Origin: Flavobacteriaceae bacterium UBA1682
GTDB lineage: Bacteria > Bacteroidota > Bacteroidia > Flavobacteriales > Flavobacteriaceae
NCBI GenBank assembly: GCA_002320285.1
Contig: DCKE01000024.1
Span: 154,270 to 205,741, forward strand
Direction of reading: 5' to 3'
Length of the DNA stretch: 51,472 bases
This document shows positions 49,465 to 51,472 of the stretch, in pieces (positions within the stretch are counted from its first letter, which is position 1; every line of letters starts with the position of its first letter). Below the pieces are notes generated by a model. It was not told where the DNA came from. It ran no database searches and was given only the letters and a program-made list of their open reading frames with translations. The position numbers and the translations under genes are program-made.

Positions 49465-51447
49465 ATGGATTTTAAAGTAGTTTCGGATTATCAACCTACA
49501 GGGGATCAACCTAGTGCCATACAAAAACTGTCTCAGGGAATTATTGATCAGGAAAAGTATCAAACACTTTTAGGGGTAACCGGTTCAGGAAAAACCTTTA
49601 CTATTGCTAATGTTATTCAAGAAGTAAAAAAGCCTACTCTTGTTTTAGCACATAACAAAACTTTGGCCGCACAGTTGTATTCAGAATTCAAATCGTTTTT
49701 CCCAAACAATGCTGTCGAATATTTTGTGTCTTACTATGATTACTACCAACCCGAAGCCTTTATACCGGTAACGGGAACTTATATAGAAAAAGATCTTTCG
49801 ATCAATGAAGAACTGGAGAAAATGAGGTTGAGCACCACTTCATCCCTGCTTTCTGGACGACGTGATATTATCGTTGTAGCTTCAGTATCTTGCTTATACG
49901 GTATCGGAAACCCCGTTGAATTTCAGAAAAATGTTGTTACTATTGAACTAGATCAGGTGATTAGTAGAACAAAATTTCTACATCGACTCGTTCAGAGTTT
50001 ATACTCTCGAACCGAAGCCGAGTTTACACCAGGTACATTTAGAATTAAAGGAGATACGGTAGAAGTTTTTCCAAGTTATGCTGATAACCCGTTTCGCATT
50101 CACTTTTTTGGAGATGAGATTGAAGATATCGAAGTTTTCAATCCCAAAGATTCTCAAGTCATTGAAAAATATACACAACTAAATATTTATCCAGCCAATA
50201 TGTTTGTCACTTCCCCAGATGTGCTTCAAAATGCCATATGGGAAATTCAACAGGATTTGGTTAAACAAGTCGATTACTTTAAAGAAATAGGAAAACATTT
50301 AGAAGCCAAACGCCTGGAAGAAAGAACCAATTTCGATTTAGAAATGATTCGTGAATTGGGATACTGCTCTGGAATTGAGAATTATTCTCGTTATTTGGAC
50401 GGCCGTTTACCCGGTACTCGTCCTTTCTGTCTTTTGGATTATTTTCCCAATGATTTTTTGATGGTGGTCGATGAAAGTCACGTTACCATTTCGCAAGTAC
50501 ATGCCATGTATGGCGGAGATCGATCTCGAAAGGAAAACCTAGTGGAATACGGTTTTAGACTTCCGGCAGCTATGGACAACCGACCTTTGAAATTTGAGGA
50601 ATTTGAAAGTATGCAAAATCAAGTTATTTATGTGTCTGCTACTCCTGCAAATTACGAATTAGAAAAATCAGAAGGGGTTTATGTAGAACAGGTGATCCGA
50701 CCAACTGGATTATTAGATCCGATCATAGAAGTACGACCAAGTCTCAATCAAATTGATGATCTAATCGAAGAAATACAAAAAAGAGTCGAGCTTGATGAAC
50801 GCGTTTTGGTAACCACATTAACAAAAAGAATGGCTGAGGAATTGGCCAAGTATCTCGATAGAATGTCAATACGTTGTCGTTATATACATTCTGATATTGA
50901 TACCTTGGAACGTGTCGAAATCATGCAGGATCTCAGAAAAGGTATTTTTGATGTTTTAATCGGCGTCAATTTATTGCGTGAAGGTTTGGATTTACCTGAG
51001 GTTTCGTTGGTGGCCATACTCGATGCTGATAAAGAAGGTTTTTTGAGAAGCCATCGCTCATTGACACAAACCGTAGGTCGTGCTGCACGTAATATCAACG
51101 GTCGCGCTATTATGTATGCTGATAAAATCACTGAAAGTATGCAAAAAACTTTAGATGAAACCGAATACAGACGTGCCAAGCAACATGCTTATAACATCGA
51201 ACACGGCCTTGAACCTAAAGCGCTGAACAAAAAGATTTCTGGTGAACTGACTAAAGATGTGCTGTCAGATCCTACTACCCATTTTTCAGCTGTTGCTGAA
51301 AACAGTTTGAAGTATGCTAGTAAGGCCGAAATTGAGAAAGTAATTCGTGAAAAAAGGAAAGCTATGGAAGCAGCTGCTAAAGATTTGGACTTTATGCAAG
51401 CCGCAAAATTACGAGATGAAATTAACAGCTTAAAGGAGAAAATGTGA
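49465..51447 (+). CDS. uvrB: Excinuclease ABC subunit B
   Basis: 660 aa, the damage-verifying helicase-like subunit of nucleotide excision repair. Walker A TLLGVTGSGKTFTIAN (about 34-49), the beta-hairpin region after YYDYYQPEAFIP, the DEXX-like box in VVDESHVTI and helicase motif VI TVGRAARN are visible. A C-terminal UvrC-binding UVR helical segment (AAKDLDFMQAAKLRDEINSL) ends the protein. I start at 49465 (MDFKVVSDYQPTGDQPSA), the normal UvrB N terminus; an in-frame start at 49405 lies upstream of the -7 box. A heptamer array begins at its stop. Confidence 0.97.
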   Translation: MDFKVVSDYQPTGDQPSAIQKLSQGIIDQEKYQTLLGVTGSGKTFTIANVIQEVKKPTLVLAHNKTLAAQLYSEFKSFFPNNAVEYFVSYYDYYQPEAFIPVTGTYIEKDLSINEELEKMRLSTTSSLLSGRRDIIVVASVSCLYGIGNPVEFQKNVVTIELDQVISRTKFLHRLVQSLYSRTEAEFTPGTFRIKGDTVEVFPSYADNPFRIHFFGDEIEDIEVFNPKDSQVIEKYTQLNIYPANMFVTSPDVLQNAIWEIQQDLVKQVDYFKEIGKHLEAKRLEERTNFDLEMIRELGYCSGIENYSRYLDGRLPGTRPFCLLDYFPNDFLMVVDESHVTISQVHAMYGGDRSRKENLVEYGFRLPAAMDNRPLKFEEFESMQNQVIYVSATPANYELEKSEGVYVEQVIRPTGLLDPIIEVRPSLNQIDDLIEEIQKRVELDERVLVTTLTKRMAEELAKYLDRMSIRCRYIHSDIDTLERVEIMQDLRKGIFDVLIGVNLLREGLDLPEVSLVAILDADKEGFLRSHRSLTQTVGRAARNINGRAIMYADKITESMQKTLDETEYRRAKQHAYNIEHGLEPKALNKKISGELTKDVLSDPTTHFSAVAENSLKYASKAEIEKVIREKRKAMEAAAKDLDFMQAAKLRDEINSLKEKM

Positions 51448-51472
51448 TTCGTGATTCGTAAGTCGTGATTCG
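51448..51472 (+). repeat. Heptamer array abutting the uvrB stop codon (cut by the window end)
   Basis: After TGA (51445-51447) come, with no gap, TTCGTGA, TTCGTAA, GTCGTGA and TTCG. TGA at +7 and TAA at +14 give stops in both other frames. The array continues past the window, so its length is unknown. Confidence 0.88.

Overview
The window looks like core chromosome of a Bacteroidota bacterium, almost certainly a member of the Flavobacteriia (Flavobacterium-like). The evidence is a low-GC background, many short lineage-typical proteins (DUF3822, DUF4197, DUF3810, DUF6095, DUF4920, DUF3817), an OmpA protein with calcium-binding type-3 repeats, and Bacteroidota-type promoters: TAnnTTTG -7 boxes, several with a TTG 17-22 bp upstream, in front of many genes. 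I see no phage, insertion sequence, CRISPR array, rRNA or tRNA.

Layout. 1-6 kb: an octamer-repeat tract, a cysteine-free sirtuin, a TrmH-like RNA methyltransferase, a leftward murQ-DUF6095-lipoprotein-terC operon, the RNase P RNA gene, and rsmD with DUF3822. 6-12 kb: a RecD-like helicase, kdsB, an SRPBCC membrane protein and ilvE. 12-18.6 kb: a DUF4920 / haem-motif lipoprotein / mnmD operon, oxyR, an ECF sigma factor with a 4-TM partner, a type II NADH dehydrogenase and a DUF3810 metallopeptidase-like protein. 18.7-26.4 kb: a 2Fe-2S ferredoxin, a second octamer-repeat tract, pepD, a YceI lipoprotein, prfA, pyrF, a metal-receptor-like protein, DUF4197 and an NlpE-like lipoprotein. 26.8-34.8 kb: guaA, a four-LysM protein, OsmC, DUF3820, pyrG and yidC. 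34.9-43.8 kb: two paralogous secreted proteins, mnmA, a nitronate-monooxygenase-like enzyme, an M3 peptidase, acs and an EamA transporter. 43.8-51.5 kb: a long gene-free stretch, an acidic small protein, DUF3817, a MscS channel, two thioesterases with a Nudix hydrolase, ompA and uvrB.

Most genes are housekeeping: purine and pyrimidine synthesis (guaA, pyrF, pyrG), translation and RNA modification (prfA, rsmD, mnmA, mnmD, trmH, rnpB), envelope biogenesis (kdsB, murQ, yidC, ompA), oxidative stress (oxyR, osmC) and DNA repair (uvrB, RecD-like).

The most unusual structure is not a protein-coding system. Five genes (sirtuin, SRPBCC protein, 2Fe-2S ferredoxin, M3 peptidase, uvrB) are followed directly by short tandem arrays oriented with the gene. 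Three arrays have a 7-bp unit, consensus about TYRGTGA, and abut the stop codon with zero spacing and in exact register with it. Two have a degenerate 8-bp unit of the GGCTGATG type. Many units carry a TGA, and 7 and 8 are not multiples of 3, so stops appear in all three sense frames within about 17-46 nt of each authentic stop. The arrays lie between stop codon and terminator wherever a terminator can be seen. They may form a fail-safe termination or 3'UTR element family, or be slippage products seeded on stop codons. Statistics across the genome are needed to decide.
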